DNA of 64,000 nt from Rhizophagus clarus (GCA_015698045.1 BLAL01000250.1:620001-684000), one strand, 5' to 3'; numbered from the stretch's first letter, positions 48,549-59,660 are shown. Notes: generated by a model not told the origin, from the letters alone. A program made the numbers and translations.

Positions 48549-50246
48549 GGCCACACAAATTCGATTTTTCGGTTCACGTAACATCGAAATTTAAAATTGA
48601 CCCAGGGACCCGGAGTTTATTAATAATTTTTTTTTATTAATAAAAAAAGTTTATATCAACCCTTAAGGAGTAACTTATACGATAATCACATATGATAATC
48701 ACGTTTAAAATAATCGAGAATTTTTTTTTCTTGATTTTACTCTGCCAAATGCCTATCATACATGTAAAAATAAGTTACAAGTCTGAAATTTTGAAGGACT
48801 GGGAAGATCTACCTATTGGCAGGGAAACTAAAATAAAAGTTTTTTTCGGAGATATATCAATTTTATATTTGTCATCTGAATGGTGTAATTCAAATTTTGA
48901 AGTGAAATTTAGTCCATCAAAAATGTTAGTCGGAGAGAAGATTTCAGCAGAATGCATTGCCCGGGAAGCTGCATGTCAATATGGAATTTATGACATTTTT
49001 ATCTTATTTCACAAGAAATAATAGAATCTCATAGAATTCCTGCCATTAATATTATTAATGCTTTTGATATTATAAGGGCTAGTTCGAATGATATATGTGT
49101 TCCAGGATTTAATGATCTCCCAAAAAATGCACCAGAAAAGTTGCGAATAGATTTATCTAATTGGATTAAAAATCATGGAGGTGGATGGAAAGGGAAGGAT
49201 GCTGCACGACATATTGGAAAACAATTTATAACTGATTGGCAAGTGCACTATGGTATGTTGATAGTTGTTCTGTTCTGTAAAAACTTTAGATCAAAAGTTT
49301 AAGATTCCTGTTATTTTTGATGAATTTTTTGGGAGATCATTTCCAGAGAATTATAACCGAAGTTTAATTCCGAAGAATTAACTCAGCATAGCAAAAAAAT
49401 ACTTAATTATGTTGAATTAAGTTGGATGTTACAAAGTAGATTTAAAACTGGCTAAGAGAATCACTAACTAAATTTGGTGAAATCCTGGCTAAATATTCAG
49501 AATATTTGGACTATCAGCAAATTCGAAGTAAAGAACTAAAAAATTCACTATTTCCTGTAGTTGATGAAGTGGACAGAAGAATATAGACCTTCTTTAAGTG
49601 AGACAAAGAAGTCAAATAATGATATGGGCTTTAAATCTAGTGCACAGAACTGTAAAAATGTTGGAACTCTAATTCAATGTGGAGAATGTGACAAATGGCA
49701 TGTACTTTATTCAAAATCAAAATTATCTTCACAAGATAAGGAAGAACTTGCACAATTTTTAGATGAAATTTAATATACATGTGGTGATACTTTTTATAGC
49801 TTAGCTGGCACAAAATACAAGATTCTAATGACATAAATGATTCTATGAAAAAATTATTCTCTATTGTTATACTCTAACATGCAATAGCCTGATTGAAATT
49901 TCATATTATTCAAGTGGATTATTTAAAGAGGCACTTTGTTTTAATTGTGGTGTAGAATGTGAAGAACATACAAATTATGGTGAATATTTTCCATATTGTG
50001 AAGACTGCAACACATTGGTTAAAAATAAAAAAAGAAAAAGAAAAGAAAAGAAATTTGTAAAATCTAGTAAACAAAGATTAGTTAGTTGTAAACGAATTAT
50101 ACAGATATAATAAAGCTTTAATGAACCAATCAAAATTCACTTCATAGTCACGTGATAAACTTTTTATATATAAACTTTTTTTTACTGAAATTTGACAAAG
50201 TGACCCGGCCGGGTGACGAGAACCGAAAAATAGAATTTGTGTGGCC
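48549..50246. mobile_element. DNA transposon relic, TIRs GGCCACACAAATTC, TAA duplications
   Basis: The left end GGCCACACAAATTCGATTTT and the complement of the right end GGCCACACAAATTCTATTTT agree over about 31 bp with two differences. Weaker similarity extends further, including a CCCGG patch and TTTATAT words. TAA precedes the left end (48546-48548) and follows the right (50247-50249). A 3-bp TAA duplication with GGCC ends fits the PIF/Harbinger superfamily, but the encoded protein shows no diagnostic DDE signature that I can see. The 1698-bp element encloses a broken ORF. Confidence 0.8.
48692..50110 (+). pseudogene. Broken ORF of the TIR element, zinc-ribbon-like motifs
   Basis: Readable pieces in plus-strand order: from 48750 MPIIHVKISYKSEILKDW to CIAREAACQYGIY; a frame shift near 49000; then IRASSNDICVPGFNDLPK and WIKNHGGGWKGKDAARHIG; stops between 49300 and 49560; then from about 49660 LIQCGECDKWHVLYSKSKL; finally from about 49935 LCFNCGVECEEH and YCEDCNTLVKNKKRKRK. 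The C-x-x-C pairs and Lys-rich end suggest a nucleic-acid-binding protein. It lies wholly inside the TIR pair, so it is probably the former transposition protein. At least one frameshift and several stops make it dead. I do not recognise its family. Confidence 0.55.
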
Positions 50247-51264
50247 TAACTGACGATTAATCGAAGTATAATGAAAGATCATTAGACAGTATCACTCTTT
50301 TTCGAATTTAATAACGGCTTTTCAAGTTTTCTTATTATAATTTAATTTCATAATAAATAAAGTTTTTAATTTTTTCATAGTTTTTGAATTTTGTTACAGA
50401 TAATGATCAATTGTATAATAATCATTTTTTTATGTCGAGAAAAAAAATTTTTTTTGCATATTACGTAATTTTTTTTTATATATTTAAAATTGTACATTAC
50501 GTAACAACTGTTATTTTTTATTGATCGTTATGTTGAGTCTTTAATATCAGTGTACCTAGTCTGATTATAAATAGGAGAGTGAAAATTTTTTTTTTTTTGT
50601 AACATAAAAAAATGATTGGGCTAGATCGGGACTAAAAAGTTTTTTTTATTTTGTAACATATAAAAAAGGATCGGGACTAAAAAAGTTTAGTTTTATAGCT
50701 TAAAAAAAAAGGATCAGGCTAAAAAAGTTAGTTTTATAGCTTAAAAAAAAGGATTGGGACTAAAAATTTTTTTTTTTTAACATAAAAATAAGGATCGGGG
50801 CTAAAAAAAATTTTTTTTTTTTTGAGCCTAAGTTAAAAAAGTAAATAATTAAATGAAAATTTGTTAAGTCTGTCTGATCGATTAAAAAACACGTTACTAT
50901 TGTAAAAACGCGTTAACAGTAACTAATAAATTATGTTCTTATTAACAACAATCTATTATCGCCTTGTGTGATTGCTGTCACACATTCACAAGTTTTCGTT
51001 TTATCTGAAAATAAAATCTAAATTAAATGTCCGAAAAGTATTCTTCCTCTAGGACTAAATTAACGTTAATGTTCGAAAAGATCATTTATCATCAAGATGT
51101 AACATAAAATTATATATAAAGGCAAGACTTCTTCAATGCAAAAAATTCGATAAGTTTATAATATATATTTTTTTAAAAAAAAACTCATATTTTTATTCAT
51201 TTATTTTTAATTTTTTTGCACTTATAATTTATATTTTATTTTTAATCTTTACAACATTTACAAT
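50247..51264. other. Intergenic with tandem repeat and promoter-like text
   Basis: Contains the tandem array at 50597-50825. A TATA-like TTATATATAAAGGC at 51110-51123 lies about 145 bp upstream of the ATG at 51265. Confidence 0.5.
50597..50825. repeat. Tandem array, about 45-bp units
   Basis: Five imperfect units combine a GGATYGGGACTAAAAAAGTT core with a TTTTATAGCTTAAAAAAA or TTTGTAACATAAAAAA spacer. Homopolymer lengths vary between units. Confidence 0.75.
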
Positions 51265-51724
51265 ATGTATAAGTTTTCAACAAACAATAAAGGTATAAAA
51301 GAGAAAGATGCACGAATTTTGAATGAGCTTAACGAGAAACATACAAAGGGGCGACTTATTGATTATCTACTAGATAGAAATCAGGACTCTGGTTATGAGA
51401 TCATTGGTAAATTAGAACCTGCAAAAAGGAACTTGGAGCTCTTTCCTGGTATATTTATTATAATCTTATAAGTTCCAAATTGTAATCTGTTATACATAAT
51501 GTGGTAGCTTAATGAATCTTTTTTCTGTGTTAGTAATTAAAGAGATGAACGCATGGCAAATTCCATACACGAATTATTTTGAGATCTTTCCTCACAATAC
51601 CTGGTCAATTTCTCATTATAATTCTTGGATCATTAAAAGTATGGACAATAGATCAGCTCATACGACATTTTATAAAGCTTTAACATTAATTAATAAAAAT
51701 CAGGAAATTTCTAAAATCATTTGA
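51265..51724 (+). CDS. 5' exons of a PD-(D/E)XK-like family gene (124 aa)
   Basis: Two exons, 51265-51448 and 51534-51724, join through an 85-bp phase-1 intron to give 124 codons ending in TGA at 51722. The protein is helical and charged (KEKDARILNELNEKHTKG), then carries a Trp-rich patch (MNAWQIPYTNYFEIFPHNTW, then HYNSWIIKSM). A matching, damaged version lies inverted at 54270-54565. In that copy this text runs straight into the segment corresponding to 52240 onward. I therefore infer that these exons and the frame at 52426-53067 once formed one gene, now separated by about 570 bp that includes a G+C-rich insert. The function of this N-terminal part is unknown. Confidence 0.55.
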
Positions 51725-51814
51725 GATAAATCTCAAGAGCTTTTGTCATTGAAAAAAAAGATGATAAGTTCTATATGTTTCATTTGATTTCTTAAATGAG
51801 ATGTTTTGAGGTGG

Positions 51815-52110
51815 GGCTTTTTGCTACTTTTTCCCAGGCTCTTGCGCCTTAATTGCCCATGTGCACAATTAGGGGTACCCGTAAGTGCTAAACTCGGATG
51901 TGTGCCTACCGCTTACGTACCGGGAATCACAATAGAGGTGTGGTCCTCTACATCTGACCATCTCGGGTTTCTTTGAGAGGTCTGCTAACTCTGGAGGAGG
52001 AGTTTGCTACGTACCTTCCTTTAACAAAAACAAAGAAACTTAAGAACTTACATCTACATGAACTATGAACTATGAACTTTAAATGAACTATGAACTATAA
52101 ACTTTAACAT
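51815..52110. repeat. G+C-rich insert ending in simple repeats
   Basis: About 200 bp (51815-52015) is near 50% G+C, far above the rest of the window. It is followed by ACTATGAACTATGAAC-type tandem words to about 52110. The inverted copy of the surrounding gene lacks it. A G+C-rich body with a 3' simple-repeat tail is typical of a short retroposed element, but I could not identify A and B box promoters or a source RNA. Confidence 0.5.
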
Positions 52111-52425
52111 GAGCTTTACCAAAACCAATTAAAATTTTTATAAATATCTGATTTGCTTAACAAAAAGAGTAGCATTTTATTAAATTGTATTATCCAATGA
52201 ATGATGACTAACATCATTTATTGTTTATTGTTTTTATATAGAATGTACAAAATGAATATGTGGATATGAATAAATCAGCAGAAATAAAACGAAAAAGCAT
52301 GGACATTACAAACACCACAGTTATTCCAACAAAGAAAATAAAAACATCCATTTTTGCAACTCTTCCAAATCAAAAAACAACCAAAAATAAAAAACCAACC
52401 AAACACCCATAATGGATCATTTAAT

Positions 52426-53067
52426 ATGTCCGCTTTTAGAGAAGCATTGATGTCATTCTTCAAATTACGAGCAAGCTATTCATTATCATTTATGAATGAG
52501 GCAGTGTTGCAAGCAGTTACTGAAATGTTATTGCCAAATAATCGAATTCCAGAATTATGTTTAGTAGTTGATGGCAATAAACCAAAAGGAGATGGTAGAT
52601 TTGGATTTGTGGATCTTATTTTTGGAGATTTAAATCATTCAATAATTGAACTAAAATATATTAACCTCTCAGGCTTAATAAAAGCAGAATATAATAATTG
52701 GAATATATCTTTAAGCACAAATGAATTAGCAACTCTTGACAAAGTTATTGAAAATGAAGATGAAATTATTCTTTTAAAAAGAAAATATATGTTTTGGTCA
52801 AAAGACAAAAATAGACCAAAAATTACAACATTAGATGAAGTTTTATTATCTGCAGGAGAACAAGTTACAAAATACATGAATGTAATATCACATGGAAATA
52901 TACAAAATGATAGATGTGGTATTATGGATTCAAGAATTCAAGTAAATCAACCTCCTAATTATTGTGGTACTTTAGACAGTTATGTTATCATGATGATAGG
53001 ATTCCGACGTTTTCTTTGCAAATTTATTGGATCTCAAAATACTTATTATAGTATTACAAAAATTTAA
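52426..53067 (+). CDS. PD-(D/E)XK nuclease-like domain protein (3' part of gene)
   Basis: The open frame covers 52354-53067. Its first ATG is at 52426, giving 213 residues. The core RFGFVDLIFGD followed eleven residues later by IIELKY gives the D-x(11)-E-x-K arrangement of the PD-(D/E)XK nuclease superfamily. A helix rich in Ala, Leu and Glu (MNEAVLQAVTEML) precedes it, and EQVTKYMNVI with GTLDSYVIMMIGF follows. Many such proteins in this type of fungus are parts of larger multidomain genes. Upstream, 52268-52353 encodes MDITNTTVIPTKK in a different frame. The inverted copy keeps that segment and this one in a single frame, so about 4 bp has been lost here. The locus may already be a pseudogene, although the nuclease part is intact. 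The substrate is unknown. Confidence 0.6.
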   Translation: MSAFREALMSFFKLRASYSLSFMNEAVLQAVTEMLLPNNRIPELCLVVDGNKPKGDGRFGFVDLIFGDLNHSIIELKYINLSGLIKAEYNNWNISLSTNELATLDKVIENEDEIILLKRKYMFWSKDKNRPKITTLDEVLLSAGEQVTKYMNVISHGNIQNDRCGIMDSRIQVNQPPNYCGTLDSYVIMMIGFRRFLCKFIGSQNTYYSITKI

Positions 53068-53432
53068 TCTGATGTTATATTACCTTATATATAATAAGAG
53101 AAAGTACCAAAAAGTGATAGATACAGTATCCATGTATTATAATTTGAAAGAGTAATCAATAAGTCAATATTATATCTCCTATGGCTAGCTCATTCAAAGT
53201 AGATAACCCATTTTTGTGAAAGGAATAATTAAAGAATTCATGGAAAAGGTATATGTTTAGAGGTAGGTTTATTATTATAAGGTAGGTTTGTTACACAAAG
53301 AAATTTTGTTAGCACTTTTAATATTTTTCTATCAAATTACATTTATTTAGTGACGCGAAAAAAATAATATCTTTAATAATATTAATATAATATTATACTT
53401 TTTGTTCTGAAAATTGAATAGAGATGAATTGC
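53068..53432. other. Spacer between inverted copies
   Basis: 360 bp of A+T-rich sequence separates the two tail-to-tail copies; no feature was seen. Confidence 0.5.
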
Positions 53433-54565
53433 TTACAATATGATGGTTAGTCCAAACCTACTGCTAACTGTGAAAGATCCAACAAATTTACAAAAAAGAT
53501 GTCGGAATCCTATCATTATGATAACATAACTGTCTAAAGTACCACAATAATTAGGATGTTGATTTACTAGATTTCTTGGATACAATACCACATCCACCAT
53601 TTTGCATATTTCCATGTGATATTACATTCATGTATTTTGTGACTTGTTCTCCTGCAGATAATAAAAATTTTATTCAATACTCATACTGTAAGTTTTAGTT
53701 AATTATCTTTTTTTTTAATTGGGTTTTCTTCTTTATTAACAAAAATTTAATTTCTTTTTAAAGTATACTTTTGCATCTTCATTTTCAACATCCTTGTCAG
53801 GAGTTGCTAATTCAATTGTGCTTAAAGATATATTCCAATTATTATTTCTGCCGTTATTAGGTCTAAAAGATTAATATATTTTAGTTTAATTATTGAATAA
53901 TTTAAATCTCCAAAAATATGATCCACAAATCCACCATCAACTACTAAACATAATTCTGGAATTCGATTATTTCAACAACATTTCAGTAACTGCTTGCAAC
54001 ACTGCCTCATTCATAGATGATAATGAATAGTTTGCTCGTATATTGAAGAATGACATCAATGCCTCACTTAAAACGGACATATTAGATGATCCATTATTGG
54101 TTGTTTGGTTGGGCTTTTTATTTTTGAATGATTTTGATTTGAAAGAGATGCAGAGATGGATGCTTCCTTCCATTTTCTTTGTTGGAATAACTGTGGTGTT
54201 TGTAATGTCCATGTTTTTTTGTTTATTTCTGCTGCTGATTATCCACGTCCGCATATTTACATTCTGTATATCACTTAATTAGAAAATATATATATATGAG
54301 CTGATCTACTGTCCATACTTTTATTGATCCAAGAATAATAATGAGAAATTGACCAGGTATTGTGAGGAAAGATCTCAAATAATTCGTGTATAGAATTTGC
54401 CATGTGTTCATCTCTTCAATCATGATAACAAAAAAGGAGATATATATTAAGAGAGAGCTCCAAGTCCCTTGTTTATTTTCCAATAATTTCATGAATCAAA
54501 AAAATATCCATTTAATGTATTTTGGCTAAACTTTATATTCGTGCATCCTTCTCTTCTATAATAAA
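53433..54565 (-). pseudogene. Inverted, decayed copy of the PD-(D/E)XK-like gene
   Basis: Read on the minus strand, this repeats the gene at 51265-53067 in the same order: an exon-1 remnant (GAGAAGGATGCACGAAT near 54555), the Trp-rich exon 2 (MNTWQILYTNY with a shift after it), MDITNTTVIPTKKMEG, SEALMSFFNIRANYSLSSMNEAVLQAVTEMLL, then a stop. The nuclease core survives only as fragments near 53900 with stops, and the terminal part (EQVTKYMNVI, GTLDSYVII) lies at 53500-53650. Internal deletions make it shorter than the plus-strand copy. Non-functional. Confidence 0.8.
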
Positions 54566-56149
54566 GATTAAAAAATTGAAACCAATAATATGGTATATAT
54601 TTTCTAGAATAAAGCCTATCAATAAAAAATAAATAAAAGAAACTATTCTTAATTGACCTGAACCTTCAGTTAATAATTTCTCAAATTAGTCTAGTCTTCA
54701 TAATAAGTTTAATATTTTCTTTTTTACTTGCCTGTAGTTGCAACATTTTGTAAATCCAGCTTAGATTATGAGCATTTTCAGTATTTATGTAACTTATCAA
54801 ACTCATTGTTATTTTTTTTTTTGCTTCATATCTAATAATTACATTGTTATTTAAAATCTAGGTATTAATCTTGTATTTTATAAAATTTTTAATAAAAAAA
54901 CTAAAATATTAAGTAAAAGAAAAGATAATAATGATAATGTCGTTATATGCAATTCTTTATCATTGTTAATTCACTTAATTTATGCAGCTTTTAAAATTTA
55001 ATATACAATATTATAAGTCAATAATAACAGTACTCGCATAATTATTCTGCATGATTACAATGATGTGTTTCCTAAATAATTAATGTCGCCACTATTAAGT
55101 TCTTTTATAAAATTGAAAAATTTTTGTAGAATATATTTGTAAAATGTACTGACAGTGACTTCATTCTGGCTTGGCGTTCTATTTAAGTTCGTAGTTTTTT
55201 GATTAATGATAATGAAGAAAATTAACGTACATGATTAATTTGGTAGTAGAATATTTTTTTTATTTTATCTTAGCTACATTGTTTATTTTATATATCATAA
55301 TGTTAGATTCTAATTCAATAAATAATTTGCGAAATAAAATATTGTTACGATTATAATTTTCAATATATAAACTTATATAAAGTTTTTTTATGCATATAAT
55401 TTGTAGTAAATATTATTATGGATAATCTTATATGTTAAAGACGGATCCATATGATACAGTAGATGGTTAATAAATGTCGCAGGTAGTTTTACTCAAAAAT
55501 GGGTTCCCGTGATCCCGTCTCACTTTAAAATTAAAAAGCTTATCCTTTAATTTTTTTTTTTTTCATAAATTAATGTCTAATTAAGGTGAATCATCATAGA
55601 ATTAAATGCAAACTAAGTATAATTTTAATGAACTTACAACTCGTAAATTCTTATATTTATCGCTATTAGTAGAAGTTTTAATGATATTAACACCTATCTT
55701 ATCGTTGAATAAACTTGGATTAATGCATCTTAAAAATTTATTAATCGTAAAGAAAAGTCGTCACTTGGTCACATGTTAAATTAAAATTTGGTTGGTTTAT
55801 TTATGTTGGTAATCATTTTAAACGTGATTTCAGTTAGATAGTCATTAATTAGCGTTGTTCGACCATTCTTTTCGGCTTTATTTTGACCATAGGATTTCTG
55901 GCAGGTTTCTCGGCAGTTCTTTTTATCCATTGCGTTATGTGACTTATGTGACTTCTCTTTTTTTTTATTTTTTCGTCGTATTTATGCTTAACAAATTATT
56001 GTTTTGTAGATTTTCAATTTCTACTTCCATGTCCTGGAATATGACGAGTGGTAAGTTCCAGAGTCCAGACATTTGAATCTAGGATTTAACTAATCATTCC
56101 TTTTTCATTTTTCATTTTTTGGTCGGTTCTGTTTTTCTATACTTGAGTT
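54566..56149. other. A+T-rich noncoding stretch
   Basis: No supportable gene or bounded repeat. The small frame at 55855-56076 has no motif. Confidence 0.45.
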
Positions 56150-56480
56150 TGACATTTTCTTTATTCTTGGATTTTTAATTTTTTTTCATTTTTTTTTTTG
56201 GCCCTTGATCTTATTTTCAATCTTCGACTGATTTTTCTTTTCATTTTTGAGCTTTCGTTTATTTTTCCATTTTTGTTTTTTTTTTTACTAGTTTTCGTTT
56301 TTATTTATCATTCCATTTTGAGCTTGGGTTCGTTTTTCTACCTTTTTTTGTTTTTGGTTTTGGACCTTAATTTTGATTATGTGGTTCTTTTATTTCTTTG
56401 TTTTAGCTGATTCCTTTACGAATTACGATTGAGCCAGAATTAAATATTTGTTAGAATTAGTCAACCTTGTGTAAATCTGA
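56150..56480. repeat. Inverted partner of 27250-27640
   Basis: A T-rich complement of the A-rich text downstream of the copy-A BTB gene. It includes the complement of GGAATCAGCTAAA (near 56406) and AACCCAAGCTCAAAATG (near 56320). It marks the downstream limit of the inverted duplication. The plus-strand frame at 56198-56410 is a low-complexity artefact. Confidence 0.7.
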
Positions 56481-56687
56481 AATCACTAATTCTGATTAGA
56501 ACTATAGTACTGTACTACCCTTTAATATTTATGGTTAATTATTTATTTAATTATAATAAGACACATTTATATTAATTAAACGAAATACTTTATTAATTAA
56601 ATTTTCGTTGATACCCTATTACTTTTTTTTTACTTCATAATGTTTTAGAATTTTCTAATCTTTATAACAACAAGACCAAATTATATT

Positions 56688-58859
56688 TCATCTTTTTATA
56701 ACTTGAAATAGTTCATATTCTTCTACGGGAAATTCGCCATTGGCACACTTGTAACACCTATTACCAGTGCAAGTTAATTTACAATAGTCGCAAGTAGCAT
56801 TTCTTCCTACTGTCATTTCTATAATGATAGAATATGAAATTAATAAATATTATTTGCATGATTGAAATCAAAATGATTTTATAGCATCGTACCGAATAAA
56901 GATAATCCTGAATATGCAATAGGTTGAAACGCATGATTGTTGTCATGGACATTTGGTGATTTGGATTTACAATCTTGACATAAATCATAATTTTTACAAA
57001 ATAAGCACTTCCATCTCATTCCACGGATTGTTTTTTCACAGGAATCACACATTACACCATAATGCCTAAAAAATTCTATAAGATAACATAAAGAGATAAA
57101 AAAATTTAGTGTTTTATAATGATATATTAAAAAAATATAATAATACATACGAGGAGCGCGACCAGAAGTTTCCGAATGTGGTATAAGCTTAAAACCATGA
57201 TCATCTGGATGATTATGAATATTTGATTTTGTTTTACAAACTTGACATAAATCATAATTTTCACAGGATGTACACTTCCATCTCTCTCCGCGGATAGTAT
57301 AGTTACAGCAATCACAACTTACGCCATAATGCAAGGCGGATTCTATAAAAATTATAATTATAAATTATACGCCTCCCCACAAGTTACTTGAAGATCAAAT
57401 TAAAAAGGTATTGATAATTTATTTGTTAAAGGTAACTATTTATACCTGAAGAAGCTCCTCTTATTTGTTTTTCATAACTATCTTTTATACAATAACCACT
57501 ATCTCCTCGCAAAATAAGATCAGTACAACCGAATGATGGGCCATAGGTTTGGTCGTTAAATATAGCATAATTTTCATTGACAACACGACTTAAAATATGA
57601 TCATTGATATCATCACCATTCTTAAAAGAGAATATAAAACTATCTTTAGTAGCAACATAACCACGTTCAGATTTCCATTCAATGGGATTATATCCTCCAA
57701 GAATTTGATCATTACCCTTTACTTTAACAATTGTTAAAGTGCAAGATCGATCATCGCAAATATCATGGAATTTATCAGGTGTAAGTCCATCACGAGATCC
57801 ACGAAGAGTTAATTTGAATTCGTATAATGGAGTTGACTTGTCAGTAATATCTAATTTATCAATCCATTTTGAAATTAATTCAACATGTTGAAATGTTATA
57901 ATTTTTGAATCAAAATTTTGAATTTTTAAGTTATCATTTGGTATTGTATCAGGATGTGAATTTAAAAAAGTTTTCAATAAATCCTTATATAATTCTTTCG
58001 GTAAAACTCTCTTATAAGGTAATATTTCATCAGAAAATTCTCTAGCAGTTAAATTACTAAACTCAATAAAAGGAATGAGTCTTTGCAAAGTATTCTTTAA
58101 TACATTAAAATCTTCTTTTGAAAAGGTTGCAGGATCAGAAGGAAGTTCAGGGTTTTGAGCAATCCCCCACTTAACTACATATTTCCATACTTGAATCTCG
58201 CTCATTTGATGACTATTATTTTGTAAAATTGAAACTAAAAGTTTTTCCGGAATTGAAGAGAGACTAATTGATTTAAGTATCTTGTCTGGTCTTTTTGAAG
58301 TTAAGTCAGTACAATATTTTTGAAGTTCCAAGAAAGAATTATTTTCGAAACTTGTTTGATATATGAGACTAAAATTTTGGTCCATCCAATTTTTATCATT
58401 TTTAATTATATAAAGTTGTAAATAATCAACTAATTCTTGAAGATTAAGTTCACTAGCAGCAACCAAGACCTTAAAAATTCTTAAAGTATCACATTCATCC
58501 AAAGAAAGACTTCCTCCGTAAATATATCTGAAATAAAACATTTAATGGTAATTAATATTTATATATTTTGTAAAATGACGGCTTATTCACTGTATTACTC
58601 ACCTCAAAATTATTTGAAAATTTTCAGGTAAAATGTTCGGTAATTTAATATGTACCAAAGTTTCACCATTTTTCTTTTTATTTGTTGATAAAATCCTTTG
58701 TAAATAAGTAGAACGGTAGTTTAGAATGACCATATGGGCACGAAATATTTTTACGTAAGGGTCATTTCCAACTTCGATAGTAATATCATAATATTCATCA
58801 TCATCTAAAATTTTGAGTAAATTTTGTGATAATTTTGGCAAAAACTTATCATCATCCAT
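56688..58859 (-). CDS. BTB-BACK-TLDc-ZZ-ZZ protein, copy B (614 aa)
   Basis: Five exons: 58859-58603, 58527-57446, 57342-57151, 57075-56893, 56818-56688. Intron positions and phases (2, 1, 1, 1) match copy A exactly. Domains match as well: BTB, BACK, TLDc (LTLRGSRDGLTPDKFHDIC, GGYNPIEW, FGCTDLIL), ZZ 1 (CDCC, CTSC, DLCQVC, HNHPDDH), ZZ 2 (CDSC, CLFC, DLCQDC), then CDYC...CYKC. The start ATG is the one aligned with copy A. An in-frame ATG at 58988 would read through the poly-T/A tract and is rejected. Exon 1 differs from copy A at very few residues (for example YYDITIEV for YHDIIIEV), so the duplication is recent or under constraint. Exon 2 is 9 bp longer. The inferred role is as for copy A. 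Confidence 0.9.
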
Positions 58860-58866
58860 TTTAATT

Positions 58867-58908
<42 letters not shown>

Positions 58909-59035
58909 TTTCTGAATGAATCTTTAAATATTTTTTTTCTGCAGATCTGTCGATGCAGGTCACAAGCCCTATGCGGCTTTTGTTGCAAAACTTTATACAG
59001 TATTATCTATGGTGATCTTCAATAACGTACACACG
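58860..59035 (-). promoter_or_regulatory. Conserved upstream region of copy B, with T15A26 palindrome
   Basis: On the minus strand: GTGTACGTTATTGAAGATCA (59029-59010 area), CCGCATAGG, CAGATCTGCAG (58949-58939), then T15 followed by A26 (58908-58868), with the ATG at 58859. Order and spacing are as upstream of copy A. The homopolymer lengths differ between copies (T19A16 there). Confidence 0.6.
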
Positions 59036-59660
59036 ACGTCGAATTCAAAAAGGAAATTTCAATAATAATTAATTGTCGTTTTTGTTTCTTTTGTTGTAAT
59101 TATGCATGTCGGCGAATTTGATCCCTGTTAAATAAAACGCAATAGGATTCGTATTTTGTTTTACTATACAGTGATAAGTATTTCCTTTAAGCTAAACAAA
59201 GTTAATAAATAAATAAGAAATTTGGAATAGTTTTGGAACACGTGACCGTAAATCTATAGAAATATAATCAAATAGTTTAACGGTTTAACCTTCCTTGTGT
59301 AATTGAATATTACCTTGAAAAGATCAGCTCGATACTCTTTCTATTTTGTAAAATTATATTAAAATCCGAAATTTTAAAATTATGGGATATCATGATATAA
59401 TACTAGACGCGATAGTGAGATATAAATTTAGTATAATGTGTAAATAAAATTTCAACCTAAATTCATAAATTCATTAGATAGGTTAATTAGGTTACTGTAA
59501 ATTTAATTTTTTGTTCGTCAGTATTATCACTATTATCATATTAATCAATTTGCTAAATTTTTTTTTTAAATAAATGTTATATGTCATTTTACTAACAATA
59601 GAGAGATATGCATATAATCAAAATTACACATATTACTATGAATTAAGATGTAATAATCAA
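59036..59660. other. Intergenic
   Basis: A+T-rich; nothing supported. Confidence 0.45.

Noticed and set aside
56198..56410. Phe/Leu-rich membrane-like 70-aa frame
   Set aside because: It is a translation of the T-rich downstream repeat of the inverted duplication, and its partner at 27.3-27.6 kb does not keep the frame.
58860..58988. N-terminal extension of the copy-B BTB protein to an ATG at 58988
   Set aside because: The extension reads through the T/A palindrome as Phe and Lys runs. Copy A has no equivalent, and the ATG at 58859 aligns with the start of copy A.
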